DNA of 60,417 nucleotides from the NCBI GenBank assembly GCA_016190375.1, contig JACPQR010000131.1, forward strand, positions 1 through 60,417. Reading direction: 5' to 3'. The stretch is from Deltaproteobacteria bacterium (GTDB taxonomy: Bacteria; Myxococcota_A; Polyangia; JACPQR01). Made by a program: the position numbers and the translations under genes. The notes beneath the pieces were generated by a model. That model ran no database searches. It saw nothing but the letters and a program-made list of their open reading frames with translations, and was not told the DNA's origin. Positions 34,577 to 42,480 of the stretch are shown here, in pieces (position 1 is the first letter of the stretch; each line of letters starts with the position of its first letter).

Positions 34577-36193
34577 TCACCGCCGCATGCCCGGCGCCTC
34601 GCGACCGGTCGCGGCCACGTACTCGTCGTAGCGGCCCGGGTAGACGCGCGGAGCTCCCGCGCCGAGCTCGAGCACGCGGCCCGCGAGCACGCGCAGGAAC
34701 GCGCGGTCGTGGGAGACGAAGACCATCGTTCCCTCGTGTGTCTCGAGCGCCCGCACGAGCGCGCGCTTGGTCGTCATGTCGAGGTGGTTGGTCGGCTCGT
34801 CGAGCACGAGGAGATTCGGCGCGTCGTAGAGGATCTTCGCGAGCGCGACGCGGGCGCGCTCGCCGCCGGAGAGCACGCGCACCGGCTTGTCGACGTCGTC
34901 GCCGGAGAAGCCGAAGGCTGCCGCGAGGTTCTTGATCACGCCGATCGGGGCGGTTCGCGCGTGCCGGTCGAGCTCCTCGAGGACGGTGGAGCCGGCGTCG
35001 AGCTGCTCCATCTGGTGCTGGGCGAAGTACCCGAGCGTCACGCCGGCGCCGAGCGTGATCTGGCCCGAGTCCGGCGGGAGCGCGCCGACGATCATCTTGA
35101 GCAAGGTCGTCTTGCCCGCCCCGTTCTCTCCCATCACGGCCCAGCGCTCGCCCCTGCGAACGAGGAGGCTCAGACCGTCGTGGACGACGTGCTCGCCCCA
35201 GGCCTTTCGCACGGCCTCGATCTTGACGACGTCGTCGCCCGACCGTGGCGCCTTGCGAAAGTCGAAGTGCCGCTCGACGATGCGGCGGGGCGGCTCGATG
35301 CGCTCGATCTTCTCGAGCCTCTTCAGGCGGCTCTGCACCTGCGGCGCCTTGGCGACCTGCGCCTTGAAGCGCTCGACGAAGCGCATCTCGCGGGCCAGCA
35401 TCGCCTGCTGGCGCTGGTACTCCGCCTCGCGCTGGGCCGCCTCGAGCGCGCGCGCCCTCTCGTAGAAGTCGAAGTCTCCCGTGTACGAGCGGACCTGGCC
35501 CCCGTCGATCTCGATGATCTTGCGGGCGACGCGGTTCATGACGTCGCGGTCATGGCAGGTCATCAGGACGGCACCCGGGTAGTCGCGCAGGAAGGACTCG
35601 AGCCAGAGGATGGACTCGATGTCGAGGTAGTTCGTCGGCTCGTCCAGGAGCAGCACGTCGGGCCGCGCGAGGAGGATGCGCGCCAGCGCGACCCGCATCT
35701 TCCAGCCGCCGGAGAGCTTGCCGACGTCGTCCTGGACCTGGCCCAATCGCAGGCCGAGCCCGGCGAGGATCGACTGGGCTCGCGCCTCGATCTCGTAACC
35801 GCCGAGCTCCTGGAACCGAGCCTGGACCTCGCCGAAGCGCTCGACGGCGCGCTCGAGGTCGTCGCCCGCCTCGGCCATCCGTGCCTCGAGCCGGTTGAGC
35901 TCCGCTCCGAGGTCCGCCACCTCGCCCGCTCCCGCCACCGTCTCGGCCAGAACGGAGCGGCCTCGCATCTCGCCGACGTCCTGCCGGAAGTAGCCCACGG
36001 TCAGCCGCCTCGGCTTCTGCACCGAGCCGTCGTCGGAGCCCTCCTCTCCCATCACGAGGCGGAACACCGTCGTCTTGCCCGACCCGTTCGGGCCGACCAG
36101 CCCGACCTTCTCGCCCGGGTTGAGCTGGAACGATGCGTCCACGAAGAGGACCTGGGCACCGTACTGCTTGGTCACGTTGTTGAAGGAGATCAT
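34577..36193 (-). CDS. ABC-F family ATPase
   Basis: ATG 36193 (MISFNNVTKQYGAQVLFVD), 2 bp after the rlmH stop, gives 538 residues. Two ABC ATPase domains have Walker A GPNGSGKTT and GENGAGKTT, signatures LSGGWKMRVALARIL and LSGGERARVALAKIL, and Walker B LLDEPTNYLD and VLDEPTNHLD. They are joined by a charged linker (YERARALEAAQREAEYQRQQ). There are no membrane helices. Members such as EttA and Uup act on the ribosome. The position among ribosome genes (rsfS, rlmH) fits a translation role. Without the arm sequence analysed it cannot be assigned to one subfamily; the phrase MEQLDAGSTVLEEL is Uup/YheS-like. Confidence 0.92.
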   Translation of the reverse strand: MISFNNVTKQYGAQVLFVDASFQLNPGEKVGLVGPNGSGKTTVFRLVMGEEGSDDGSVQKPRRLTVGYFRQDVGEMRGRSVLAETVAGAGEVADLGAELNRLEARMAEAGDDLERAVERFGEVQARFQELGGYEIEARAQSILAGLGLRLGQVQDDVGKLSGGWKMRVALARILLARPDVLLLDEPTNYLDIESILWLESFLRDYPGAVLMTCHDRDVMNRVARKIIEIDGGQVRSYTGDFDFYERARALEAAQREAEYQRQQAMLAREMRFVERFKAQVAKAPQVQSRLKRLEKIERIEPPRRIVERHFDFRKAPRSGDDVVKIEAVRKAWGEHVVHDGLSLLVRRGERWAVMGENGAGKTTLLKMIVGALPPDSGQITLGAGVTLGYFAQHQMEQLDAGSTVLEELDRHARTAPIGVIKNLAAAFGFSGDDVDKPVRVLSGGERARVALAKILYDAPNLLVLDEPTNHLDMTTKRALVRALETHEGTMVFVSHDRAFLRVLAGRVLELGAGAPRVYPGRYDEYVAATGREAPGMRR

Positions 36194-36195
36194 CG

Positions 36196-36618
36196 CTACC
36201 TGGCGTACTTCTCGCCGCGCAGGATGGTCATTGCACGGTAGAGCTGCTCCGCCAAGAAGAGGCGGGCGAGCCGATGTGGCAGGGTCATCGTCGAGAGCGA
36301 CAGCTTCAGCGAGGCCCGAGCCACGAGCGAGCCCGGCAGGCCGTCCGCGCCGCCGATGAGGAAGGCAAGACCGTGCTCCGAGCGGTTCATCCGGTCGCCG
36401 ATCCAGGCCGCGAAGGCCTCGCTCGTGAGCTGCTTGCCAGCCGGATCGAGCGCGACGATCGAGTAGCGTTCGGGGACGGCCCGAGCCAGGGCGGACGCGC
36501 CGGCGACCTCCACCTCTTCGCACCTGGCGTAATGACCGATACGACCGAGGTACTCGTCGATCGCCCGACGGAGGTAGGGCTCGCGAACCTTCCCGACGGC
36601 GGCGATTCGAAAGCGCAT
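36196..36618 (-). CDS. rlmH: 23S rRNA pseudouridine-1915 N3-methyltransferase
   Basis: RlmH methylates pseudouridine 1915 in helix 69 of 23S rRNA. The 140-residue SPOUT-fold protein shows MRFRIAAVGKVREPYLRRAI at the start, the SAM loop FLIGGADGLPGSLVARA and the closing LARLFLAEQLYRAMTILRGE. The family usually ends in GxPYHR; here it is GEKYAR, a small divergence. It is in the rsfS-rlmH-ABC-F order common in bacteria. Confidence 0.92.
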   Translation of the reverse strand: MRFRIAAVGKVREPYLRRAIDEYLGRIGHYARCEEVEVAGASALARAVPERYSIVALDPAGKQLTSEAFAAWIGDRMNRSEHGLAFLIGGADGLPGSLVARASLKLSLSTMTLPHRLARLFLAEQLYRAMTILRGEKYAR

Positions 36619-36646
36619 CAGCTCGGCAAGGACGCCGGCGACGGAT

Positions 36647-36707
36647 CGCGCGGTATGGTCAAGAATCCCTGCGATCTCACGGGCTTACGAACCGGGTGCG
36701 TGTCCCC
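36647..36707 (+). repeat. 61-bp dispersed element, copy 2
   Basis: The left box CGCGCGGT starts at 36647 and the right box GGTGCGTGTCCCC ends at 36707. It covers the rlmH-rsfS gap and enters the 3' end of rsfS. Confidence 0.85.
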
Positions 36708-37104
36708 GCGCAGATCCGGGTGCGTGTCCCCGTGCAGATCCGTCTCCGGGCACTGGGATTCGCTGGGCGTCGATCCAGAGGCCCTCGAGGTCGTAGTAGG
36801 TCCTGAGCTCGCCGCAGAAGATGTGGGCGACGACGTCGCCGAAGTCCATCAGTACCCACTGCGCCTGGGGCAGGCCCTCGGTCCCGAGGAGTGCCGTCCG
36901 CTTCTTCTCGAGCGCGGACTCGATCGACTCGGCGATCGCCTGGACGTGACGGTCCGTCGAGCCGCTCGCGAGGACGAGGTAGTCCGCGTAGTCGACCTTT
37001 CCGCTCACGTCGATGATCTCGACCTCCAGCGCCTTCCTGTCGAGCGCCGCCTCGGCGATCGCGAGCGCCACCTTCTTGGGATCCAGATGTTTCTTCGCTC
37101 TCAT
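36685..37104 (-). CDS. rsfS: Ribosomal silencing factor
   Basis: RsfS binds ribosomal protein L14 and blocks subunit joining in starved cells. The core (residues 10-115) carries the family features KALEVEIIDVSGKVDYADYLVLASG, RHVQAIAESIE and the strand WVLMDFGDVVAHIFC. At 139 residues it is longer than usual because of a C-terminal tail, RGHAPGSARGHAPGS. That tail is encoded by the tandem right-hand boxes of the dispersed element (36694-36741). The element has therefore overwritten or extended the native 3' end. The core looks functional. Confidence 0.93.
   Translation of the reverse strand: MRAKKHLDPKKVALAIAEAALDRKALEVEIIDVSGKVDYADYLVLASGSTDRHVQAIAESIESALEKKRTALLGTEGLPQAQWVLMDFGDVVAHIFCGELRTYYDLEGLWIDAQRIPVPGDGSARGHAPGSARGHAPGS
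36694..36741 (+). repeat. Two tandem 24-bp units carrying the right box of the dispersed element
   Basis: Units 36694-36717 and 36718-36741 differ at one base (CGCGC versus CGTGC). Each contains GGTGCGTGTCCCC. Both are translated as RGHAPGS in rsfS on the other strand. Confidence 0.85.
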
Positions 37105-37124
37105 GTCGAGTGCACCGGTGTCGT

Positions 37125-38387
37125 CTACCTCCTCGTTTGGCCTTCTCCCCGAACCACGAACTTCTGCGTCGTGAGCGCCTCGAGCCCCATGGGCCCGAAG
37201 GCGTGGATCTTCGACGTGGAGATCCCGATCTCCGCCCCGAGGCCCAGCTCTCCGCCGTCGTTGAACCGCGTCGAGGCGTTCACCAGCACGCAGGACGAAT
37301 CCACCTCCCTGAGGAAGCGCTCCGCCCGTCCGGGATCTCGGGTCGCGATGGCCTCGGTGTGGCGGGAGCCGTAGCGCTCGATGTGATCGATCGCCTGGTC
37401 GATCGAGTCGACGACGCGGATCGCGAGGATCAGAGCGAGGTACTCCGCATGCCAGTCGTCCTCCGTCGCCGACAGCGCCCCTGGGACCAGGGTCCGCGTG
37501 GTCGCATCTCCTCGCAGCTCGACGCCCGCCTCACGCAGCCTCGCGGCCAGCGGGGGGAGCAGCTCACCGGCGATCTGCCGGTGGACGAGGAGCGTCTCGA
37601 GCGCGTTGCAGACTCCGGGTCGCTGTACCTTCGCATTGTAGCAGATGTCGATCGCCTGCTGCAGGTCGGCGCCGTCGTCGACGTAGAGGTGACAGATCCC
37701 CTTGTAGTGGCGGACGACCGGGACGCGGGCGTGCTCCGTCACGAAGCGAATGAGGCCCTCTCCGCCGCGCGGGATCGCGAGGTCCACGAGCTCGTCCTCG
37801 GCGAGCAGGGCCAGCATCGCGGCCCGGTCCGTAGTCGGGACGAGCTGCACCGCGTCCTCGGGGAGGCCAGCACGGGCGAGGCCCCGCCGGACCGCGGTGG
37901 CGATGGCTGCGGACGAATCGAAGGCCTCCGACCCCGGCCGCAGGATCACGGCGTTGCCGGCCTTGACGCACAGGGCTGCGGAATCGGCCGTCACGTTCGG
38001 GCGGGCCTCGTAGATGATGAGGATCACGCCGAGCGGTACTCGCATGCGCCCGACGAGAAGGCCGTTCGGGCGGCGCTCCGGCCCCTGCATGGCTCCCACC
38101 GGATCCGGCAGGTCGGCCACCTCTCGCACGGCTCGCTCCATGGCCGTCAGCCTGCCCTCGTCGAGCTGCAGCCGGTCGCGAAAGGCAGCCGTGACGCCGG
38201 CCTCGTCGGCTCGTCGAAGGTCGCGCTCGTTGGCCTTCGAGATCGCCTGCCGCGCGGCGAGAAGCTCGCCCGCCATGGCCTCGAGCGCTGCGTTCTTCGT
38301 GGCGGTCGGCGCGAGCCCCACGACCCTGGCGGCCCCGCGCGCCCGGTGGCAGAGCTCCCTCATCCGCTCGCGGAGGTCGTCCGTCAA
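37125..38387 (-). CDS. proA: Gamma-glutamyl phosphate reductase
   Basis: ProA reduces glutamyl-5-phosphate to glutamate-5-semialdehyde in proline synthesis. The 420 residues show VPLGVILIIYEARPNVTADS, the substrate-binding KAGNAVILRPGSEA and the catalytic Cys260 in QRPGVCNALETLLVH, plus FGPMGLEALTTQKF near the end. The start TTG 38387 overlaps the proB stop as TTGA, so it is coupled to proB. Complete. Confidence 0.95.
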   Translation of the reverse strand: MTDDLRERMRELCHRARGAARVVGLAPTATKNAALEAMAGELLAARQAISKANERDLRRADEAGVTAAFRDRLQLDEGRLTAMERAVREVADLPDPVGAMQGPERRPNGLLVGRMRVPLGVILIIYEARPNVTADSAALCVKAGNAVILRPGSEAFDSSAAIATAVRRGLARAGLPEDAVQLVPTTDRAAMLALLAEDELVDLAIPRGGEGLIRFVTEHARVPVVRHYKGICHLYVDDGADLQQAIDICYNAKVQRPGVCNALETLLVHRQIAGELLPPLAARLREAGVELRGDATTRTLVPGALSATEDDWHAEYLALILAIRVVDSIDQAIDHIERYGSRHTEAIATRDPGRAERFLREVDSSCVLVNASTRFNDGGELGLGAEIGISTSKIHAFGPMGLEALTTQKFVVRGEGQTRR

Positions 38388-39457
38388 AGCAGGACCATGT
38401 CGTCGTGGTGGATGATCTCGGCGCCGCTCTCGTAGCCCAGCGCGCGTGCGATCTCGCGGCTGTGAAGGCCCTTGATCCGGAGCACCTCGGTCAAGCCGTA
38501 GGCGGTCAGGCCACGGGCCACGTCGGCGCCCGAGGGCGAGCGGATGGTCACCGCGTCCCCGGCCTCGAACTCGCCACTCGCCTCCATCACTCCCGAGGGT
38601 AGCAGGCTCTTGCCCGAACGCAGCGCCGCGGCGGCGCCCTCGTCGACTGCAAGAATCCCGCGCGGACGGAGCGTGAAGCCGATCCAGTGCTTCCGGCTGC
38701 GGACCGGTCGGCGCGGAGGCAAGAAGAGGGTTCCTTCGTCCCCGCCGGCGAGGACCGACGACAGCGCCGAGGGCCCAAGCCCCCGAGCGATGATCACGGG
38801 AACGCCCAGGAGCGTCGCGCGTCGGGCCGCATCGAGCTTCGAGGCCATTCCGCCCGACCCCAGCCCTGGCTTGCGGGGCCTGCGGACGAGCGGGAGAGCC
38901 TCGCGGTCGATGTCGGTGACGACGGAGACACGGCCCCCGGAGGAATCCTCGAGGCCCGCGACGTCGGACAGGAGGACGAGGAGGTCCGCGCCAATGAGCC
39001 CCGTCGTCATCGCGGCGAGCTGGTCATTGTCGCCGAATCGGATCTCGTCCACGGCCACCGTATCGTTCTCGTTGAGCACGGGCACGACCCCGCGACCCAG
39101 GAGCGCCTCGAGCGCGCGACGAGCGTTGAGATAGCGGCGGCGATCAGCGAAGTCGGCGTGGGTCAGCAGTACCTGGGCGACGGCGATCCGGTGTCGGGCG
39201 AAGGCCCTCTCCCACCTGCGCATGAGGAGCGGCTGGCCTGCGGCCGCCGCGGCCTGGAGCAGCGGGATGGACGTCGGACGCCGGGCGCACCCGACCGCCT
39301 GCAGTCCAAGGGCGATGGCACCCGAAGACACGATCAGCGCCGCGCGCCCGGAGACGCGAGCCGCGGCGACGTCGCGCGCGATGCGGCCGAACGATCGCGG
39401 ATCGCCCGCGAGGACGCTCGAGCCCACCTTGAGCACCAGGCGTCGGGCGCGCGCCAA
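38384..39457 (-). CDS. proB: Glutamate 5-kinase with PUA domain
   Basis: ProB phosphorylates glutamate in the first step of proline synthesis. The kinase domain begins RRLVLKVGSSVLAG. It contains IVSSGAIALG, VPVLNENDTVAVDEIRFGDND and GSGGMASKLDAA. The C-terminal PUA domain (GILAVDEGAAAALRSGKSLLPSGV) is present. No ATG fits the start. TTG 39457 gives the usual short N-terminus (357 residues). A CTG at 39499 overlaps the upstream stop as CTGA and has a strong GGGAGGGG ribosome site, so it is a real alternative. Confidence 0.92.
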   Translation of the reverse strand: MARARRLVLKVGSSVLAGDPRSFGRIARDVAAARVSGRAALIVSSGAIALGLQAVGCARRPTSIPLLQAAAAAGQPLLMRRWERAFARHRIAVAQVLLTHADFADRRRYLNARRALEALLGRGVVPVLNENDTVAVDEIRFGDNDQLAAMTTGLIGADLLVLLSDVAGLEDSSGGRVSVVTDIDREALPLVRRPRKPGLGSGGMASKLDAARRATLLGVPVIIARGLGPSALSSVLAGGDEGTLFLPPRRPVRSRKHWIGFTLRPRGILAVDEGAAAALRSGKSLLPSGVMEASGEFEAGDAVTIRSPSGADVARGLTAYGLTEVLRIKGLHSREIARALGYESGAEIIHHDDMVLL

Positions 39458-39495
39458 GGTGGCGGGCGAGCGCTTGCGGGCGGACCGATCGCGGC

Positions 39496-40305
39496 TCAGG
39501 CCGCCCCTCCCCCGGAGCTCGCCCGCTGGCGATTCCCCATGCTCTCGTCGAAGGCGTTCTCGACGCTCCTGAAGTAGTCGTCTCCGACCGCGCCGATTCC
39601 CTCGGCCGTCAGGTCGGCGACGCGACCGAAGAAGCCCTTCTCCTCGCGCAGGAGCTCCTCGACCGACTCCTCGCCGCCCTTCTCGTCGCGGCGGATCACG
39701 CTGCCGACGAAGGTCATGACGGCGCCGGGCACGCTCCTCAGCCACTCCCACCCGCTGCCCAGCGCGCGCGCAAAGACCTCGCGCAGCACGGCCGACCCGG
39801 CGCCCCTCAGGGAGCCGTCCACGGCCGCGCGGATCTGACCAGCGCGCGACTCGGTCACCCACTCGCCGTCGAGGTCACGGCGATGGAGCTCGCGGCAGTA
39901 CCTGTCGAAGAGGTGCCCGAGGACGAACGTGGCGAGGGCGTCGTCCGCCCGCAGGCCCACGTTGACCACGAGGAACACCTTCCGAAACGCCACGCGCAGG
40001 GCGGACAGCGCGATCTGGCCGGGCGCGCCGCCTATCGGGTAGCTCGCGCGGACGAGGAGCCGCTGGGCGAACCGGTCGAGCCTGAGATCGTGACGGTGCG
40101 CCACGCGCCTCAGCATCGCCCCTCGGGCCAGCGAGGCCGCGAAGTCGTCGACGATCGGCACGGGCAGCAGGCCGCACAGGCCGGTGAGGATCGCGTAGGG
40201 CAGCAGCTCCCGCGTCGTCGCGGGTCCCGGAGCCACGGCAGCGCTCGCCGTCGAGCTCGGTGCCGGTTCCGGCGCGTCCGGATCGTCTCGGGTCGGAGCA
40301 TCCAT
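39496..40305 (-). CDS. Conserved hypothetical protein
   Basis: The 269-residue protein from ATG 40305 has an Ala/Pro/Asp-rich head. A hydrophobic segment (LLPYAILTGLCGLLPVPIVDDFAASL) then resembles the PIVDD-type membrane-associated modules of uncharacterised proteins. An amphipathic, Arg-rich remainder follows. The C-terminus is charged and Gly-rich. No catalytic motif is visible. Its 3' end contains the Shine-Dalgarno-like stretch for proB, so it is probably the first gene of the proline operon here. Confidence 0.6.
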   Translation of the reverse strand: MDAPTRDDPDAPEPAPSSTASAAVAPGPATTRELLPYAILTGLCGLLPVPIVDDFAASLARGAMLRRVAHRHDLRLDRFAQRLLVRASYPIGGAPGQIALSALRVAFRKVFLVVNVGLRADDALATFVLGHLFDRYCRELHRRDLDGEWVTESRAGQIRAAVDGSLRGAGSAVLREVFARALGSGWEWLRSVPGAVMTFVGSVIRRDEKGGEESVEELLREEKGFFGRVADLTAEGIGAVGDDYFRSVENAFDESMGNRQRASSGGGAA

Positions 40306-40365
40306 GCTGCGAGGTCTCGAGTCCGAGGATAGACGCGGCGGCTGCCCGTGGCCAGCGGGGCGAGG

Positions 40366-41031
40366 TCAGGGGATCGGCGTGGCGCTCCATTCGCCGCTGC
40401 CGACGACGCCGAAGCCCTTGTCGTCGGCGAGGTCCCACAGGCCTTCCTCGAAGCTCGAGACGCCGTCGAACCAGCCCTCGAAGGTGCCGCTGAACGCGAG
40501 GCCACCGCCGTCGCCCGTGAAGGTCCCGGTGAGCATGCCCGAGCAGTCGAGCTCGCCGCTTCCCGTCCCGCGGAAGGCGAAGCCGGCCTGGTCCTGCGCC
40601 TCGAAGGTCGCGGTGACGTCGTAGTCGGACCCAGTGGCCATCAAGTCGAGCGCGATCTCCCCGTCCACCGGCGTGTCGGCCCCTCCCCCGATGCTGTAGC
40701 TGCCAGTAGCGGGGCCCTCGTAGGACAGATCGATGTCTCCCCAGCCGCAGGGATCGAGGTCGGCATCGGCGTCCGAGTCCGAGTCCGTGTCCGAGTCCGA
40801 GTCCGTGTCCGTATCCGAGTCCGAGTCCGTATCCGAGTCCGAGTCCGAGTCCGAGTCCGAGTCCGTATCCGAGTCCGAGTCCGTGTCCGAGTCCGAGTCC
40901 GTGTCCCCGTCCGCATCGCCGCCGCCACCTGGTCTGGGACGACCGCAGCCGGCCGCCGTGGCAGCCAGGGCCAGGAGCAGCGTGGCCAGGATCCCTGCGG
41001 TGTGGGCTCGCTGATGTGCGTCGCGCGGCAT
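40366..41031 (-). CDS. Acidic-stalk lipoprotein with small beta domain
   Basis: ATG 41031 is set by GGAGGA at 41037-41042 and starts a lipoprotein signal (GILATLLLALAATAAGC). About 60 residues of Asp-Ser, Asp-Thr and Asp-Ala dipeptides follow (complement of 40750-40920). The head, residues 95-221, is unlike the other stalk proteins. It has almost no cysteines and a Gly/Thr/Ser-rich strand pattern (TGSYSIGGGADTPVDGEIALD, YDVTATFEAQDQAGFAFRGTG, LTGTFTGDGGGLAFSGTFEGW). It looks like a single beta-sandwich or small lipocalin-like domain. Function unknown. Confidence 0.75.
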   Translation of the reverse strand: MPRDAHQRAHTAGILATLLLALAATAAGCGRPRPGGGGDADGDTDSDSDTDSDSDTDSDSDSDSDSDTDSDSDTDTDSDSDTDSDSDADADLDPCGWGDIDLSYEGPATGSYSIGGGADTPVDGEIALDLMATGSDYDVTATFEAQDQAGFAFRGTGSGELDCSGMLTGTFTGDGGGLAFSGTFEGWFDGVSSFEEGLWDLADDKGFGVVGSGEWSATPIP

Positions 41032-41036
41032 CTGCT

Positions 41037-41042
41037 TCCTCC
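41037..41042 (-). promoter_or_regulatory. Ribosome binding site fixing the start at 41031
   Basis: GGAGGA on the minus strand lies 5 bases before ATG 41031. It selects this ATG over the longer open frame reaching 41298. Confidence 0.85.
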
Positions 41043-41107
41043 GTTCAGGCCCGACGATACCCGACGGACCGGCGTGGAGGCGAGGACGTGATAGCTTCCG
41101 TTGCCAC

Positions 41108-41968
41108 GTGTCGCCGCTTCCGCCTCCCCTCGATCTGGTGCCGCCGCCGGTCCTCCTGGCCTTCGCATTCGTGTGGGGCGCCGTGTGGGGATCGTTCCTC
41201 AACGTCGTGATCGTCCGGTGGCCGGGCTCGATCGTCAGCCCGGGCTCACGCTGCACGAGCTGCGGCGCGTCAATTCGCGCGTACGACAACATCCCCATCT
41301 TGAGCTACCTCCTCCTGCGCGGCCGCTGCCGGGCCTGCAAGGCGCGGTTCTCGGGCCGCTACGCGGTCGTCGAGCTCCTGACCGCGTCGCTCTCGGTAGC
41401 CCTGGTGCAGCTCACGATCGTGGGTGGCCTGGGTCCGCTCGGCGCGCGAGTGGGAACGTACGTCTCGCTCTTCGCGTTCACCTGCGCGCTCGTCGCGATC
41501 TCGTTCATCGACCTCGAGCGCAGGCTCATCCCGGACGTCATCAGCATCCCCGGGACGCTCGTGGGCCTGCTCTTCGCCGCCGTCCTGCCGCGGCCCGGGC
41601 TCGCCCAGGCCGCGCTGGGCGCCGCGGGCGGGTATCTCCTCGTCTGGCTCGTGTTCAACCGCGGCTGGCAGGCCTTGCGTGGACGGCCCGGGATGATGAT
41701 GGGCGACGCGAAGCTCCTCGCCATGGTGGGGGCCTTCCTCGGCTGGAAGGGTGCCCTGTTCTCGCTCCTCTGCGGATCCGTGCTGGGCTCGATCGCCGGG
41801 GTGGTCACCGCGGTCCGCGCGCGGAAGGAGGGTGGCGGCTCCGGTCCCGGGGTGATGCTCACGCAGGTCCCGTTCGGGCCGTTCCTGGCGCTGGGAGCGC
41901 TGACCCATGTCTTCTTCGGCGCCCGCGTCATTGCCTGGTACCTGTCGCTGGGAGAGGTGGTATCCTGA
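41108..41968 (+). CDS. pilD: Prepilin peptidase / N-methyltransferase
   Basis: PilD cleaves type IV prepilins and type II secretion pseudopilins and methylates the new N-terminus. The 286-residue protein (GTG 41108) begins with WGSFLNVVIVRWP. It has the cytoplasmic zinc site Cys49/Cys52/Cys74/Cys77 (CTSC and CRAC). The two catalytic aspartates lie in FIDLERRLIPD (Asp135) and MMMGDAKLLA (Asp200). About seven to eight membrane segments are visible. No pilin genes are next to it, so it serves machinery encoded elsewhere. Confidence 0.93.
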   Translation: MSPLPPPLDLVPPPVLLAFAFVWGAVWGSFLNVVIVRWPGSIVSPGSRCTSCGASIRAYDNIPILSYLLLRGRCRACKARFSGRYAVVELLTASLSVALVQLTIVGGLGPLGARVGTYVSLFAFTCALVAISFIDLERRLIPDVISIPGTLVGLLFAAVLPRPGLAQAALGAAGGYLLVWLVFNRGWQALRGRPGMMMGDAKLLAMVGAFLGWKGALFSLLCGSVLGSIAGVVTAVRARKEGGGSGPGVMLTQVPFGPFLALGALTHVFFGARVIAWYLSLGEVVS

Positions 41969-42021
41969 TTGTCTACGAGCTGGGAGGGAACAGCCCCTTG
42001 CGGCCGGGGTCAGTCGAAGCG

Positions 42022-42480
42022 ATGGCAGCGGTGCTGGGACACGGGGCGCCGAGTTTGGCGGGACGGTTCCTGCCCGTGGCCGCCCTCGCGGTCACCCTGA
42101 CGTCGGCGGCGACGGGATGCACGATCAGCACGCACGGCGGGTGGGTCGAGTACAGCGCTCCGCAGCCTGTCGTGGTCGCCGAGCCTCCTCCCCCGGTTCG
42201 CGTCGAGGTGCAGGAGCCGCCCGCGTATGGCGATGGTGTCTGGATCGCCGGGCACTGGGAGTGGCGCGTGGATCGCTACGTATGGGTCGTGGGCCGCTGG
42301 GAACGGGCGCGCCACGGCTACTCGTGGATCGCGCCGCGGTACGAGCACCAGGGTCATGGGTGGGTCTACGTCAGGGGCCACTGGCGGCCGGCCGGCGCCG
42401 CGGGCCGCCCCCCACCGCCGCCCGCGAGGAGCGTCGCCCCCGCGCGACCGGCTCCCGTGCCGAGGCGCCACCGGTACTGA
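42022..42480 (+). CDS. YXWGXW-repeat lipoprotein
   Basis: ATG 42022 gives a 152-residue lipoprotein (signal ending SAATGC). After a Pro/Val linker it carries repeated aromatic units, VWIAGHWEWRVDRYVWVVGRW and GHGWVYVRGHWRPAG. These fit the BcpO-type YXWGXW repeat family. The tail is Pro/Arg-rich (RPPPPPARSVAPARPAP) and could bind the cell wall. It lies 53 bp behind pilD and ends directly against the convergent TPR gene. Function unknown. Confidence 0.75.
   Translation: MAAVLGHGAPSLAGRFLPVAALAVTLTSAATGCTISTHGGWVEYSAPQPVVVAEPPPPVRVEVQEPPAYGDGVWIAGHWEWRVDRYVWVVGRWERARHGYSWIAPRYEHQGHGWVYVRGHWRPAGAAGRPPPPPARSVAPARPAPVPRRHRY

Noticed and set aside
32789..36241. Very long open frame (1150 codons) on the plus strand
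   Set aside because: It is antisense to the ATP-grasp and ABC-F genes, whose motifs are unmistakable. The antisense translation is Arg/Asp/Val-rich without domains, as expected for high-GC codon bias.
38384..39862. Extended proB frame reaching 39862
   Set aside because: The first 120 codons are antisense-like Arg/Gly sequence and overlap the preceding gene. The family N-terminus begins near 39457.
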